From: Mariprofundaceae bacterium
Lineage (GTDB): Bacteria > Pseudomonadota > Zetaproteobacteria > Mariprofundales > Mariprofundaceae
Length of the DNA: 46,764 nt
Assembly: GCA_030950585.1 (NCBI GenBank)
Contig: JAUZRG010000091.1
Span: 1 to 46,764 of the forward strand
Direction: 5' to 3'
Part shown: positions 18,285 through 26,478 of the stretch, one piece after another
How the letters are laid out: every line of letters starts with the position of its first letter
Numbering within the stretch: the first letter of the stretch is position 1
Notes under the pieces: model-generated
Seen by the model: the letters and a program-made list of their open reading frames with translations, nothing else
Database searches by the model: none
Told to the model about the DNA's origin: nothing
Made by a program: the position numbers and the translations under genes

Positions 18285-18917
18285 ATGGCTACGAAAATAA
18301 ATAAAAAAATCACAGCTTATGAAATTGTGACCAAAAAAGATAACGAAAAACCAAAGAAAAAACACGTTGAACCACTTCTTGAACGTGATGAAATTCTTTC
18401 TGGTTACACCTATAAAATAAAAACACCGTTATCTGAGCATGCGTTATATATCACGATCAATGATATTGTCGTTAATCAAGGTCATGATGATGAACATAGG
18501 CAACCTTTTGAAATCTTTATTGTTTCAAAAAACATGGAACATTTTGCATGGATTGTTGCACTAACACGGGTTATTTCAGCCGTCTTTCGCAAGGGGGGAG
18601 ATGTCACCTTCTTGGTGGAAGAATTAAAGGGTGTGTTTGATCCACGCGGTGGCTATTATAAAAAAGGTGGGAAATACATGCCTTCGCTCGTGGCTGAAAT
18701 TGGAGAAGTCATTGCCCAGCACCTTATCACTATTGGCATGATGGAAGGTCAGTTAGGTAGTGCTGAGTTAGAAACAAAGCGTCAAAGTATCAAAGAAAAA
18801 ATGGGCAACAAAGCACTTCATAATGCTGATATTTGTCCTAAATGTTCTGCTAAAACCTTTGTCAGAATGGATAACTGTGCCACTTGTTTAGAATGTGGTT
18901 ATAGCAAGTGCGGTTAA
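18285..18917 (+). CDS. NrdJb, C-terminal TSCPD and cysteine module of split class II RNR
   Basis: 210 residues. After a Lys-rich N-terminus comes the TSCPD-type domain (segment FDPRGGYYKKGGKYMPSLVAEIGEVI), then a Cys-rich tail: CPKC, C-ATC-LEC and the terminal CGYSKCG. In class II and class I RNRs the terminal Cys pair re-reduces the active-site disulfide; here it sits on a separate polypeptide. It starts 8 bp after nrdJa, with AGGAAAAG as ribosome site overlapping the nrdJa stop. The frames differ, so this is a separate gene, not a readthrough product. The same split is known in P. aeruginosa. Confidence 0.92.
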   Translation: MATKINKKITAYEIVTKKDNEKPKKKHVEPLLERDEILSGYTYKIKTPLSEHALYITINDIVVNQGHDDEHRQPFEIFIVSKNMEHFAWIVALTRVISAVFRKGGDVTFLVEELKGVFDPRGGYYKKGGKYMPSLVAEIGEVIAQHLITIGMMEGQLGSAELETKRQSIKEKMGNKALHNADICPKCSAKTFVRMDNCATCLECGYSKCG

Positions 18918-18933
18918 TCTAAAATATCTAAAG

Positions 18934-18970
18934 ACATCAACGCCAACTAAATCGCTGGCGTTGATGTTTT
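18934..18970. terminator. Bidirectional intrinsic terminator between nrdJb and ptsN
   Basis: A perfect 12-bp stem, ACATCAACGCCA (18934-18945) and TGGCGTTGATGT (18956-18967), encloses a 10-nt loop. It is followed by TTT on the plus strand and by an A/T-rich tract on the other side. It lies between convergent transcription units, so it can end both. Confidence 0.85.
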
Positions 18971-18981
18971 CAGAATAAAAA

Positions 18982-19419
18982 CTACTTCACTGAAGTTTGA
19001 AAAATATCTAATACCTGCTCATAAGACTCAGCAGACATCAAAGCAGTACGAACATCCACATTTTGCAATAACCTTGCCAGAGCAGCCAATAACTCAAGAT
19101 GCTTACGCTCTTCATCACTAGGGACCAAGAGCAAAACAACCAAATGTACTGGTGCACCATCAATAGCATCAAAATGAATACCCTCAATGTGACGAGCCAC
19201 GACAATTAAAGGTTCTTCGAGTGCTTCCATTCGACCATGTGGAATAGCCACACCATGCCCAATACCAGTACTTCCCAAGCGTTCGCGAGCCATCACAATA
19301 TCAAGAGCTTGATCAATATCAATGGTAAGCACCGATGACAACATCTTAGCCACCAGTGCTTTTTTGCTACCTGAGTTAATATTTAGCAATACATGTTCAG
19401 GTGCAATGTTGATATTCAT
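18982..19419 (-). CDS. ptsN: PTS IIA-like nitrogen regulatory protein PtsN
   Basis: The 145-residue EIIA-Ntr protein carries its phosphorylation histidine H61 in GVAIPHGRM. LGSTGIGHG and VHLVVLLLVPSDE are family markers. It takes phosphate from the nitrogen PTS (PtsP, NPr) and modulates potassium transport and other targets; it does not carry sugar. The ATG overlaps the hpf stop by 4 bp. The neighbourhood rpoN-hpf-ptsN is classic; usual followers rapZ and npr are absent on this side, where the operon ends at a terminator. Confidence 0.96.
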   Translation of the reverse strand: MNINIAPEHVLLNINSGSKKALVAKMLSSVLTIDIDQALDIVMARERLGSTGIGHGVAIPHGRMEALEEPLIVVARHIEGIHFDAIDGAPVHLVVLLLVPSDEERKHLELLAALARLLQNVDVRTALMSAESYEQVLDIFQTSVK

Positions 19420-19982
19420 GCTTCAGGTTCAATCCAGCCTAATTGTTCATTGTCTTTGCGATACAACACATTCAAACGATCTGTATCTTGGTTCATAAAC
19501 ATCATAACCTGTTGCTTTGAACCCAGCTCAAACTGCATCACAGCTTCATCAATAGACATAGGCTTAGCATAATGATGCTCATGATGTACGACCTCATGCT
19601 CATGCTCTTCATCTAACTCTTCTACTGCCATTGCTGTATCAAGTACGCGATGAGATACTTTAATATCATTACTTAAAGAGCGTTTTTTCTGACTACCATG
19701 CTTCTGCATTTTAGCTCTGTATTTTTTAAGCTGTCTACTTAGCTTATCCACAACGCCATCAATTGAAGCATACATATCATCGGTCTCATGACTACCGTGA
19801 ATACTGATACCATTTGCCTGAATCGTGACTTCAACTTCTTGTCTAAATTTCTCAACAGATAAAACCACATGCACATCAACCACATGATCAAGAAAATGTT
19901 TTAGGTGCTGTAGCTTTTCATCAACATAGGTTTTTAACGATTCTGTGAGTTCAACATGACGTCCTGTGATAGATACATGCAT
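19416..19982 (-). CDS. hpf: Ribosome hibernation promoting factor, long form
   Basis: 188 residues with two domains. The N-terminal domain (MHVSITGRHVELTESLKTYV, residues 1-~100) is the S30AE/YfiA fold that occupies the ribosomal decoding centre. The C-terminal domain (KPMSIDEAVMQFELGSKQQVMMF... to the end) is the dimerisation domain that joins two 70S ribosomes, which short HPF lacks. A His/Glu-rich linker (EEHEHEVVHHEHHY) connects them. The start at 19982 is set by GGAGGT 7 bp upstream; an upstream in-frame codon at 20006 would lie before that site. Confidence 0.94.
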   Translation of the reverse strand: MHVSITGRHVELTESLKTYVDEKLQHLKHFLDHVVDVHVVLSVEKFRQEVEVTIQANGISIHGSHETDDMYASIDGVVDKLSRQLKKYRAKMQKHGSQKKRSLSNDIKVSHRVLDTAMAVEELDEEHEHEVVHHEHHYAKPMSIDEAVMQFELGSKQQVMMFMNQDTDRLNVLYRKDNEQLGWIEPEA

Positions 19983-20012
19983 TATTGTTACCTCCGGTAT
20001 ATTCAAGGAGAC

Positions 20013-21335
20013 TTACTGTCTCCGCTTTGTGCTGGTCGGTATCCCCAGCGACTCTCTGTATTTCGCCACTGTGCGGCGCGCAATTTCAATCCCCTCAGAC
20101 TTTAATTGCAATGTAATTTTTTGATCTGATATGGGTTTAGCATTATTTTCCACAGAAATCAATGCTTTAATTCGTTGTTTTACGCAATGAATAGAAATAT
20201 TTTCGCCACCTAAAGTACCTAAACCACTAGAAAAAAAACATTTAAGATGAATCAAGCCAAGTGGTGTTTGTGCATACTTTTGACTCACAACACGAGAAAT
20301 AGTGGACTCATGAAGACCGACTTCTTGTGCAACATAAGCCATCGTCAGTGGTTTTAAGGCCATCACACCATTCAGAATAAAATCTTTTTGATAGTGGGCT
20401 AGAAAAGATCCCAGCTTAAACATTGTTTGTCGCCTTTGACTTAAAGCATGAATCAAAGAACGTGCATTATTCCACGCATGATTCATAAATTCTTTTTCGT
20501 CACCTTTCCACACATGTTGCTGCCAACGATGATTTAAAATAAGGCTCTTACCCACGGGATCAGGGACATCAACCTCAACCTCACCATTTTTTAAAACAGA
20601 AAAATATATATCTGCCTTCACATACACATCATCTTCTGCATACAACCCACCCGCTGGTGAAGGTTGTAAGCGCCGTATGCGAGACCGTAACTGTTGAATT
20701 TGCGTTAAAGAGTAGCCACTTTCTTTGGCAAGAGTATGATCCTCTTCAGTCAAAAAAGTGACATGATGCTGCAAACACGCTTTAACCATACGATCAATGG
20801 GCGTGTCGTCTAATTGCAATAATAAATATTCTTTTAAATCACGAGAACCCACGCCGACAGGCTCTAATTGCTGCACAATATCGACAAGAACAGATTCAAC
20901 ATGCTTTGCTGTGCAGGCAAGCTGATGTGCTAAAAAGTCTATAGCCTCATGCAGGTAGCCATTGCTTTCTAAGGCATCAATAATCACGATAGCAATATCG
21001 CGTTCAACTTGTGAGACCTGCATACAGTTCACTTGTTTTTTTAATACCGCATTCAATGATTCTTGCGCACTTAATTGTGATTCAAGGTCATGCGAAATCC
21101 TTGAGGAAGCACCACCTATATCATCTGAAAAAAGAGTTTTTTCTTCACTTGATCCAGGAATCTCAAGATGTTCTCTATATTCTTCATCTCTTTCCAAGCA
21201 AGGGTTCTCTAATAAAGATTCACTCACGAAGGTTTCAAGAAGAATATGATCCATGCTCAGCAGCTTTAAGCTTTGCTGAAAACTTTGCCCTAAATACAGC
21301 TTTTGTTTTTGCTGATAAGATAAGCTTAATGCCAT
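20013..21335 (-). CDS. rpoN: RNA polymerase sigma-54 factor
   Basis: A 440-residue sigma factor for enhancer-dependent promoters. The N-terminal Gln/Leu-rich activator-binding region (LSYQQKQKLYLGQSFQQSLKLLSM) is recognisable but departs from the usual LQQAIRLLQ wording. The core-binding region (LEPVGVGSRDLKEYLLLQL) and HTH (AQEVGLHESTISRVV) are clear. The RpoN box ARRTVAKYRE is at 419-428. It is slightly short compared with typical 470-500 residue RpoN. hpf follows after 30 bp. The usual lptB upstream is replaced by grxD. Confidence 0.94.
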   Translation of the reverse strand: MALSLSYQQKQKLYLGQSFQQSLKLLSMDHILLETFVSESLLENPCLERDEEYREHLEIPGSSEEKTLFSDDIGGASSRISHDLESQLSAQESLNAVLKKQVNCMQVSQVERDIAIVIIDALESNGYLHEAIDFLAHQLACTAKHVESVLVDIVQQLEPVGVGSRDLKEYLLLQLDDTPIDRMVKACLQHHVTFLTEEDHTLAKESGYSLTQIQQLRSRIRRLQPSPAGGLYAEDDVYVKADIYFSVLKNGEVEVDVPDPVGKSLILNHRWQQHVWKGDEKEFMNHAWNNARSLIHALSQRRQTMFKLGSFLAHYQKDFILNGVMALKPLTMAYVAQEVGLHESTISRVVSQKYAQTPLGLIHLKCFFSSGLGTLGGENISIHCVKQRIKALISVENNAKPISDQKITLQLKSEGIEIARRTVAKYRESLGIPTSTKRRQ

Positions 21336-21440
21336 TGTGGCCTACGGAAAAAAAAAGGATGATCCCACATATTCAATAAACTAACAGGACAAAGCTTTCA
21401 AACAACACTTTTTATCTTCCTACCGTCAACAATAACCTCT

Positions 21441-21752
21441 TTAATGTAGCAGTTTAGCTAACTCACCAGACTCGTTCAATTCAGTGATAATATCACAACC
21501 ACCCACAAATTCCTGACCAATATAAAGCTGTGGAATAGTTGGCCAATCAGAATAGACTTTGATTCCTTCGCGAATACTGGGGTCAAGCAATACATTTACA
21601 TGCCCATACTCAACATTTAACTGACTTAGAATAGACGACACGCGTTGCGAAAAACCACACTGTGGAAATTGCGGTGTACCTTTCATAAATAAAACGACTT
21701 GATTCTCTTTAATAAGCGTATCAATTTTTTTTAAAACTTCATTTTCAGACAT
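21441..21752 (-). CDS. grxD: Monothiol glutaredoxin (Grx4/GrxD type)
   Basis: The 103-residue protein has the monothiol active site CGFS (32-35) and the family motifs VVLFMKGTPQFPQCGFS, WPTIPQLYI and FVGGCDII. Such proteins bind a bridging [2Fe-2S] cluster with glutathione and carry or sense Fe-S clusters, often as a heterodimer with BolA. The gene overlaps bolA by 8 bp, strongly suggesting co-translation of the partners. It lies upstream of rpoN on the same strand, with 105 bp between. Confidence 0.96.
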   Translation of the reverse strand: MSENEVLKKIDTLIKENQVVLFMKGTPQFPQCGFSQRVSSILSQLNVEYGHVNVLLDPSIREGIKVYSDWPTIPQLYIGQEFVGGCDIITELNESGELAKLLH

Positions 21753-22008
21753 TTGTATTTTCCCTTTCTTTCCATTGCTGTGGTGTCATGGTGGTTAATG
21801 CCAAAGCATGAATCTCTTGATGCATCCATGACCCAAGAGCTGCATAAACAGCTTGATGTGCGCGAACTTTTGGTTTTTTTTCAAAAAAAGCAGAGACAAC
21901 CACAGCCTCAAAGTGATCATCACCAGCATAACAACATACATCTACGCTAGCGTCTGGAATTTTTTCAAGAATACGCAAACGAATCTCTTCAACACTGGGT
22001 TGACTCAT
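21745..22008 (-). CDS. BolA-family protein
   Basis: An 87-residue BolA/IbaG-type protein: EEIRLRILEKIPDASVDV, then DDHFEAVVVSAFFEKKPKVRAHQAVYAALG and a C-terminal HALALTTMTPQQW. The His in VRAHQAVY and the preceding loop are the cluster-ligand area used with CGFS glutaredoxins. GAGGA lies 7 bp before the ATG. The length suits BolA or IbaG; subtype was not resolved. A likely job is Fe-S trafficking with GrxD. Confidence 0.92.
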   Translation of the reverse strand: MSQPSVEEIRLRILEKIPDASVDVCCYAGDDHFEAVVVSAFFEKKPKVRAHQAVYAALGSWMHQEIHALALTTMTPQQWKERENTNV

Positions 22009-22029
22009 GATAATTTCCTCTCATTTCAC

Positions 22030-22048
22030 CATCAATAATGATGATATA
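22030..22048. promoter_or_regulatory. Short dyad and Fur-like hexamers before bolA
   Basis: CATCA-ATAA-TGATG (22030-22043) is a small dyad in the 47-bp gap before bolA, and AATAATGATGATAT (22034-22047) resembles repeated GATAAT Fur hexamers. Given the iron-related bolA-grxD pair downstream, iron control is conceivable. The match is partial and the region is AT-rich. Confidence 0.2.
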
Positions 22049-22055
22049 CACGTTA

Positions 22056-22913
22056 TTAACCTGCATAAGCAGCTAAGACTTGAGCATCAAACACAGGCCC
22101 ATCGACACAAACACGTCGATAATATTCTTTTCCATTTTCAACTGTCTTCACAACACAACCCGCACAACCACCAATACCACAAGCCATGTGTGCTTCCAAA
22201 GAGAGTTGCGTGGGTAATTGCCACTTCTGACCTAACTTCGCGACAGCATGCAGCATCACCTCAGGCCCACAAGCCAACAAAACACAATCTTCCGTTGTAC
22301 CTAAAGCTGATAAATACTGATCTGCTAATTCCGTCACAAAACCATTAAAACAACCAAAATACTCTTGTTGCGAAGCAAGTCGTGATGGCACCTTCCAATT
22401 TTCAAGGACATCTAAACCCATCATGGCTGTGCTGGGAATCCCCGGTAAAATCACTGTTGAAGGTCTTATCTTAAAGGGAAAGGGCACTTCTGAGCCTGCA
22501 AAACAAACCATACGTGCGCTAGCCTTTAAATGCTGGGCAACGGCCAGCATTGGCGGGATACCCACACCACCGCCAATTAAAATATAACGCTTACTGGTAT
22601 CCAATAAATCAAACGGCTTGCCAATAGGTCCTAATAAAGACAACGACTCACCTTGCTGACGTTTGGCCAGTAAAGCTGTTCCTTGGCCAATTTTTTTAAT
22701 TAAAATATCAAGGCGACCTTTTTCTGGATCACAAAACATAATTGATATAGGACGGCGCATCGCTCGTTCTGGCGACACTTGAATATGCACAAACTGGCCA
22801 GCCTTTGCTTGTGCAGCAATCACAGGAGCATGTAAACGCATGATAAATTGATCACCCTCATGGTGACTAATGGCTAGAAGCTTTGCATCTTCAACATGAA
22901 TATTATTGCTCAT
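22056..22913 (-). CDS. pyrK: PyrK-like dihydroorotate dehydrogenase electron-transfer subunit
   Basis: A 285-residue ferredoxin-reductase-fold protein with FAD motif RRPISI (53-58), nucleotide motif GGGVGIPP (114-121) and a C-terminal [2Fe-2S] site with C245, C250, C253 and C269 (HMACGIGGCAGCVV ... RVCVDGPVF). This is the PyrK signature. PyrK passes electrons from class 1B PyrD to NAD. It overlaps pyrC by 4 bp in a pyrB-pyrC-pyrK run. No pyrD lies in the window, so the partner must be elsewhere, or this paralogue serves another dehydrogenase. Confidence 0.88.
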   Translation of the reverse strand: MSNNIHVEDAKLLAISHHEGDQFIMRLHAPVIAAQAKAGQFVHIQVSPERAMRRPISIMFCDPEKGRLDILIKKIGQGTALLAKRQQGESLSLLGPIGKPFDLLDTSKRYILIGGGVGIPPMLAVAQHLKASARMVCFAGSEVPFPFKIRPSTVILPGIPSTAMMGLDVLENWKVPSRLASQQEYFGCFNGFVTELADQYLSALGTTEDCVLLACGPEVMLHAVAKLGQKWQLPTQLSLEAHMACGIGGCAGCVVKTVENGKEYYRRVCVDGPVFDAQVLAAYAG

Positions 22914-24193
22914 GACGACACTTCTTTTTGATAAACAACTTCACCGCCCAATAAGGTATAATGCACCGTACCGCGCATGATTTTACCATCCCAAGGGGTA
23001 TTTTTACTCTTGGAGCGTAATTTCTTAGAATCTAGCATCCAATCTTCGCTTGGGTTAAAAATCACAATATCGGCTTTTTTACCTAGACCCAAAGTTCCGA
23101 CATCAAGCCCAAGTAACTTGGCTGGATTAGAGGTCAACTTGGCCACCACTTCTGACATACTTAAGTGCCCTTGATGTACCAGCTCCAAAGAAACAGGCAA
23201 TAAGGTCTCAAGCCCAACAATACCAAAAGCCGCACAATCAAGGGTGCAACACTTATCATCTTCGTGATGAGGTGCATGGTCTGAAGCAATCACAGCAATA
23301 CTACCGTCACGTAAACCTTTAACAACAGCCATACGGTCTGCTTCTGTGCGTAATGGTGGGTTCATTTTGGCATTTGTATTAAAGTTAAGTAGTTCAAGCT
23401 CTGTTAAGGCAAAATGATGAGGAGCAGCCTCAGCCGAAACAGATAAGCCTTTTTCTTGTGCATGACGAACCATTTCAATCGAACGGGCAGAAGAGATATG
23501 CGCCACATGATACCGTCCACCCGTTAACTCGGTGAGCATAATATCGCGTGCAACCATGCAATCCTCACCCTCATTGGGCATGCCTTTGAGGCCAAGCATA
23601 CTAGAAACAATGCCTTCATTGATGGCACCATCTTTTGTCAGTTCAAACTCTTCAGCATGCTGAATGATCAGATAACCGAAGCTAGAAGCATATTCTAAGG
23701 CTTTACGCATCGTTCCTGCATGCCAAATAGGTAAACCGTCATCAGAAAAAGCCACCGCACCCGCTTTAGAAAGATCACGCATCTCCGTGATTTCTTTGCC
23801 CTTAAGTTGACGACTCACGGCACCGATAGGAAAGATCCGACACAAACCAACTTCTTTTGCACGATTCAAAATTTGATGCACAACCCCAGCATGATCCAAA
23901 CAAGGTGTGGTGTTTGGCATACAACACATCGATGTTACACCCCCTGCAACCGCAGACTTAGATGCAGACTCAATATCTTCTTTCCACTCTTCACCGGGTT
24001 CACGCAAATGCACATGCATATCAATGAGACCAGGACAAACCACGCAATGAGTCGCATTAATTTCTTGATCAGCGACTTCTTCAATATGACCCATATGAGA
24101 AATATGGCCATTTTCAATCCACACATCACAAATCACATCGATATGATTTTCAGGATCAATCACACGCCCTTGACGAATACATAAAGTTGTCAT
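22910..24193 (-). CDS. pyrC: Dihydroorotase
   Basis: Zinc amidohydrolase for the third step of pyrimidine synthesis. The 427-residue protein has the metal-site DMHVHLREPG, the carboxylated-lysine region, GVTSMCCMPNTTP and the active-site SDHAPHHEDDK. This is the long class I type, not the short E. coli PyrC. I set the start at 24193 (MTTLCIRQGRVIDP), two bases after the pyrB stop; the frame reaches 24217 but that part overlaps pyrB. Long dihydroorotases sometimes sit in complex with PyrB, which fits the pairing. Confidence 0.96.
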   Translation of the reverse strand: MTTLCIRQGRVIDPENHIDVICDVWIENGHISHMGHIEEVADQEINATHCVVCPGLIDMHVHLREPGEEWKEDIESASKSAVAGGVTSMCCMPNTTPCLDHAGVVHQILNRAKEVGLCRIFPIGAVSRQLKGKEITEMRDLSKAGAVAFSDDGLPIWHAGTMRKALEYASSFGYLIIQHAEEFELTKDGAINEGIVSSMLGLKGMPNEGEDCMVARDIMLTELTGGRYHVAHISSARSIEMVRHAQEKGLSVSAEAAPHHFALTELELLNFNTNAKMNPPLRTEADRMAVVKGLRDGSIAVIASDHAPHHEDDKCCTLDCAAFGIVGLETLLPVSLELVHQGHLSMSEVVAKLTSNPAKLLGLDVGTLGLGKKADIVIFNPSEDWMLDSKKLRSKSKNTPWDGKIMRGTVHYTLLGGEVVYQKEVSS

Positions 24194-24195
24194 GC

Positions 24196-25125
24196 TTATA
24201 ATGCCTCCAAACCACATAATGTGCTCAGAATAGCCATTCTCATCGCAACACCATTTTCCACCTGATTCAATACCTGACTCTGTGCATGATTGGCAACATC
24301 AGACGTAATTTCAACGCCTCTATTCATCGGACCAGGGTGTAATATAAGTGCATCTGAAGCCAATTTAAAACGTGCCATATTTAAGCCGTAAGCTTCGTGA
24401 TATTCTCGAATAGAAGGAAATGAGCAATTTGTTTTTAAACGTTCATTTTGAATACGCAGCATGTAGATACAATCACTACCAACAATCGCATCTTCAAAAC
24501 GATGAAAAACATCACAACCCATTTTTTCAATATGCAGCGGCAATAATGTTTTAGGTGCCACAACACGCACACTATAACCCATGATTTTAGCTGCTAACAA
24601 ATGAGATCTCGCCACGCGGGAGTGTTTAATATCACCCACAATGGTGATGACCTTTCCTTTCACATCACCCCATGCATTCTTCAATGTTAATAAATCTGTT
24701 AAGACTTGCGTAGGATGTTCATGCGCACCATCACCACCGTTCACAATGGATGTCCCTTGCGTATGTTTTGCCAAAAAGTGACAAGAGCCAGAATCGCCAT
24801 GACGAACAACCACCACATGAGGTCGCATCGCAGCCAAGGTTTGTCCCGTATCCATTAAGGTTTCGCCTTTTTGCACCGCAGACATAGAAGCTGAAATATT
24901 AATCACATCGGCTGAAAGGCGTTTACCTGCAATTTCAAAGCTACTACGTGTACGTGTCGAGTTTTCAAAAAAAAGATTAATCACCGTTTTGCCACGCATC
25001 GTGGATGCTTTGCGTATATCGTCACGAGATAAGTCCAGAAAAGGTTGACTAAAATCAATCAATGCATTGATTTGTGCTCGTGTTAAATCTGTAATGGACA
25101 AGAGGTGTTGGGGGAAAGGTTTCAT
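24196..25125 (-). CDS. pyrB: Aspartate carbamoyltransferase catalytic subunit
   Basis: Forms carbamoyl-aspartate, the committed step of pyrimidine synthesis. The 309-residue chain has the carbamoyl-phosphate site FFENSTRTRSSFEIAGKRL, GDGAHEHPTQVLTDL, and the C-terminal HPGPMNRGVEI. No pyrI regulatory subunit accompanies it. The start overlaps the ruvX stop by 4 bp. I saw no pyrR site or UMP-sensitive leader; the upstream sequence is ruvX coding. Confidence 0.97.
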   Translation of the reverse strand: MKPFPQHLLSITDLTRAQINALIDFSQPFLDLSRDDIRKASTMRGKTVINLFFENSTRTRSSFEIAGKRLSADVINISASMSAVQKGETLMDTGQTLAAMRPHVVVVRHGDSGSCHFLAKHTQGTSIVNGGDGAHEHPTQVLTDLLTLKNAWGDVKGKVITIVGDIKHSRVARSHLLAAKIMGYSVRVVAPKTLLPLHIEKMGCDVFHRFEDAIVGSDCIYMLRIQNERLKTNCSFPSIREYHEAYGLNMARFKLASDALILHPGPMNRGVEITSDVANHAQSQVLNQVENGVAMRMAILSTLCGLEAL

Positions 25126-25580
25126 AAAGCCTCTTCTTTTGCTTTTAAATATACCGACAAGAAGTCCTCCAAGATAATAGCTGCTGCGGTTTGATCAAGA
25201 CGAGCTCTCGTCTTTTTTTCGTTCAAACCCATACTATGTAAGCGTTTCCTTGCAGCCCAGCTACTGAGCCTCTCATCATGAAAGTAGACGGGTAAACCGC
25301 TAAACAATTCAACCTGAGCACCAGCATCTCGACAATCTTTCGCCTGAACACCTTCTGTTCCATCCATGTTTTTTGGTAGGCCAACCACAATACCCACACA
25401 AGCATATTCATCAATATGCTTTTTCATTTGCTTCAGCCAACCTGCATCTTGACGAAACAAGCAAGCAATGCCGTTACAGCTTAAGCCTCGACGATCAGAT
25501 ACAGCCACGCCGACACGTTTTAAGCCGACATCCAAGGCTAATAATGGTAATTTAAAAGTTAAGTAAGATTTGTTCATCAT
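25122..25580 (-). CDS. ruvX: RuvX/YqgF, putative pre-16S rRNA nuclease
   Basis: A 152-residue RNase H-like protein: LLALDVGLKRVGVAVSDRRG with the first catalytic Asp, VVGLPKNMDGTEG, and FHDERLSSWAA with the second acidic pair; the DQTAAAIILEDFL tail matches the family. E. coli YqgF processes the 16S rRNA 5' end. The first 29 bases overlap the end of the upstream reductase gene; no later start fits, so the overlap seems real. It also overlaps pyrB by 4 bp. Confidence 0.94.
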   Translation of the reverse strand: MMNKSYLTFKLPLLALDVGLKRVGVAVSDRRGLSCNGIACLFRQDAGWLKQMKKHIDEYACVGIVVGLPKNMDGTEGVQAKDCRDAGAQVELFSGLPVYFHDERLSSWAARKRLHSMGLNEKKTRARLDQTAAAIILEDFLSVYLKAKEEAL

Positions 25581-26340
25581 GAAATCCGAGTTTTATTAAT
25601 GTCTCTGTGCAGGCATCCACCATTGCATTCATACCTGTAATACATACCACAGTATTATCCGCAACAGGACGGTCTTTACGCAAACTATCTTGCACAAAAC
25701 CGATGGGGCCACTCCAATATTCTGAGCCTTCTGTGACACTGACATGGACTTGAATATCATCTTGCGCGAGTGTCTCTAACTCATCGGTTAAGATAATATG
25801 CATCGGAGTCAAAAATCCTGCATAGATGGCAACATGCCCATAAGCATCGCGATTTTTTGCAACACTACGCCACACACTACGCAAAGGTGCAACACCCGTA
25901 CCGACACCTAATAACAATAGATTTTTCGGTTGAGAAGCGCGCACATCAAAGCCCTTACCCATTGGACCATCAATATCAACAGCCGCACCTGGTTGTAAGC
26001 CAACCAAATGCGCAGATATGCCTGCTGATTCTTTAATCACAAAACTATAAATATCAGCATCTTCAGGCTCCGAAGCAATCGCAAAATAACTTGCACTCAC
26101 ATCTTTTTTTCCTGGTAGACCCATGCGAACAAATTGACCAGAACGAAAGACTTTCAATCGTTCACCCGGCATAGCCTCAAGATCTAATTGTATAATTTTA
26201 TCACTACATTCTAGCGGTGTTAGGCAACGATTCCTTTTCACACGCATTTGATACGACATAAGCTGCTGCACACCAACGACCCCACGTAAAAGCTGGCGTA
26301 TTGCAACGAAGCCAAGCTCAATATGCAAGTGCTTTAGCAT
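25552..26340 (-). CDS. FAD/NAD(P)-binding ferredoxin-reductase-like oxidoreductase
   Basis: A 262-residue protein of the ferredoxin-NADP reductase fold: an FAD-binding barrel (FRSGQFVRMGLPG, SYFAIASEP), FVIKESAGISAHL, the IDGPMGKGF loop and the nucleotide motif LLLLGVGTGVAPLRSV. The terminal Cys cluster of PyrK is missing. Electron partner unknown. ATG 26340 is the longest start; M28 (26259) also aligns with the beginning of the conserved domain and neither has a strong ribosome site. It is the first gene of the unit containing ruvX-pyrB-pyrC-pyrK. Confidence 0.8.
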   Translation of the reverse strand: MLKHLHIELGFVAIRQLLRGVVGVQQLMSYQMRVKRNRCLTPLECSDKIIQLDLEAMPGERLKVFRSGQFVRMGLPGKKDVSASYFAIASEPEDADIYSFVIKESAGISAHLVGLQPGAAVDIDGPMGKGFDVRASQPKNLLLLGVGTGVAPLRSVWRSVAKNRDAYGHVAIYAGFLTPMHIILTDELETLAQDDIQVHVSVTEGSEYWSGPIGFVQDSLRKDRPVADNTVVCITGMNAMVDACTETLIKLGFHDEQILLNF

Positions 26341-26390
26341 GCAACAAGCCTATATGTTGATACAATTTTCTACTTTAAGATCAAAATATT

Positions 26391-26404
26391 TATCAATCTT
26401 GATA
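26391..26404. promoter_or_regulatory. Perfect dyad between divergent oxidoreductase and prmA genes
   Basis: TATCAA-TC-TTGATA is a perfect 6-2-6 inverted repeat in the 138-bp divergent gap (26341-26478). Minus-strand TTGATC (26384-26379) and TATCAA (26362-26357), 16 bp apart, could be the promoter of the oxidoreductase gene. The dyad is not an FNR box (half-sites are inverted). Possible operator for an unknown regulator. Confidence 0.3.
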
Positions 26405-26478
26405 GCTCTAAGCTTTACTTTTAACAGCCATAAAAAGCATGATACGCAACCAATTATTAAAGAAAAGGGCAAAATACC

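Noticed and set aside
18274-18290. Frameshift breaking a single nrdJ gene
   Set aside because: The nrdJa stop is followed by a ribosome site and ATG, and the same two-gene layout is known in P. aeruginosa, so it is a natural split.
26391-26404. FNR-type binding site
   Set aside because: FNR sites read TTGAT-N4-ATCAA. Here the half-sites are in the opposite order with a 2-bp spacer.
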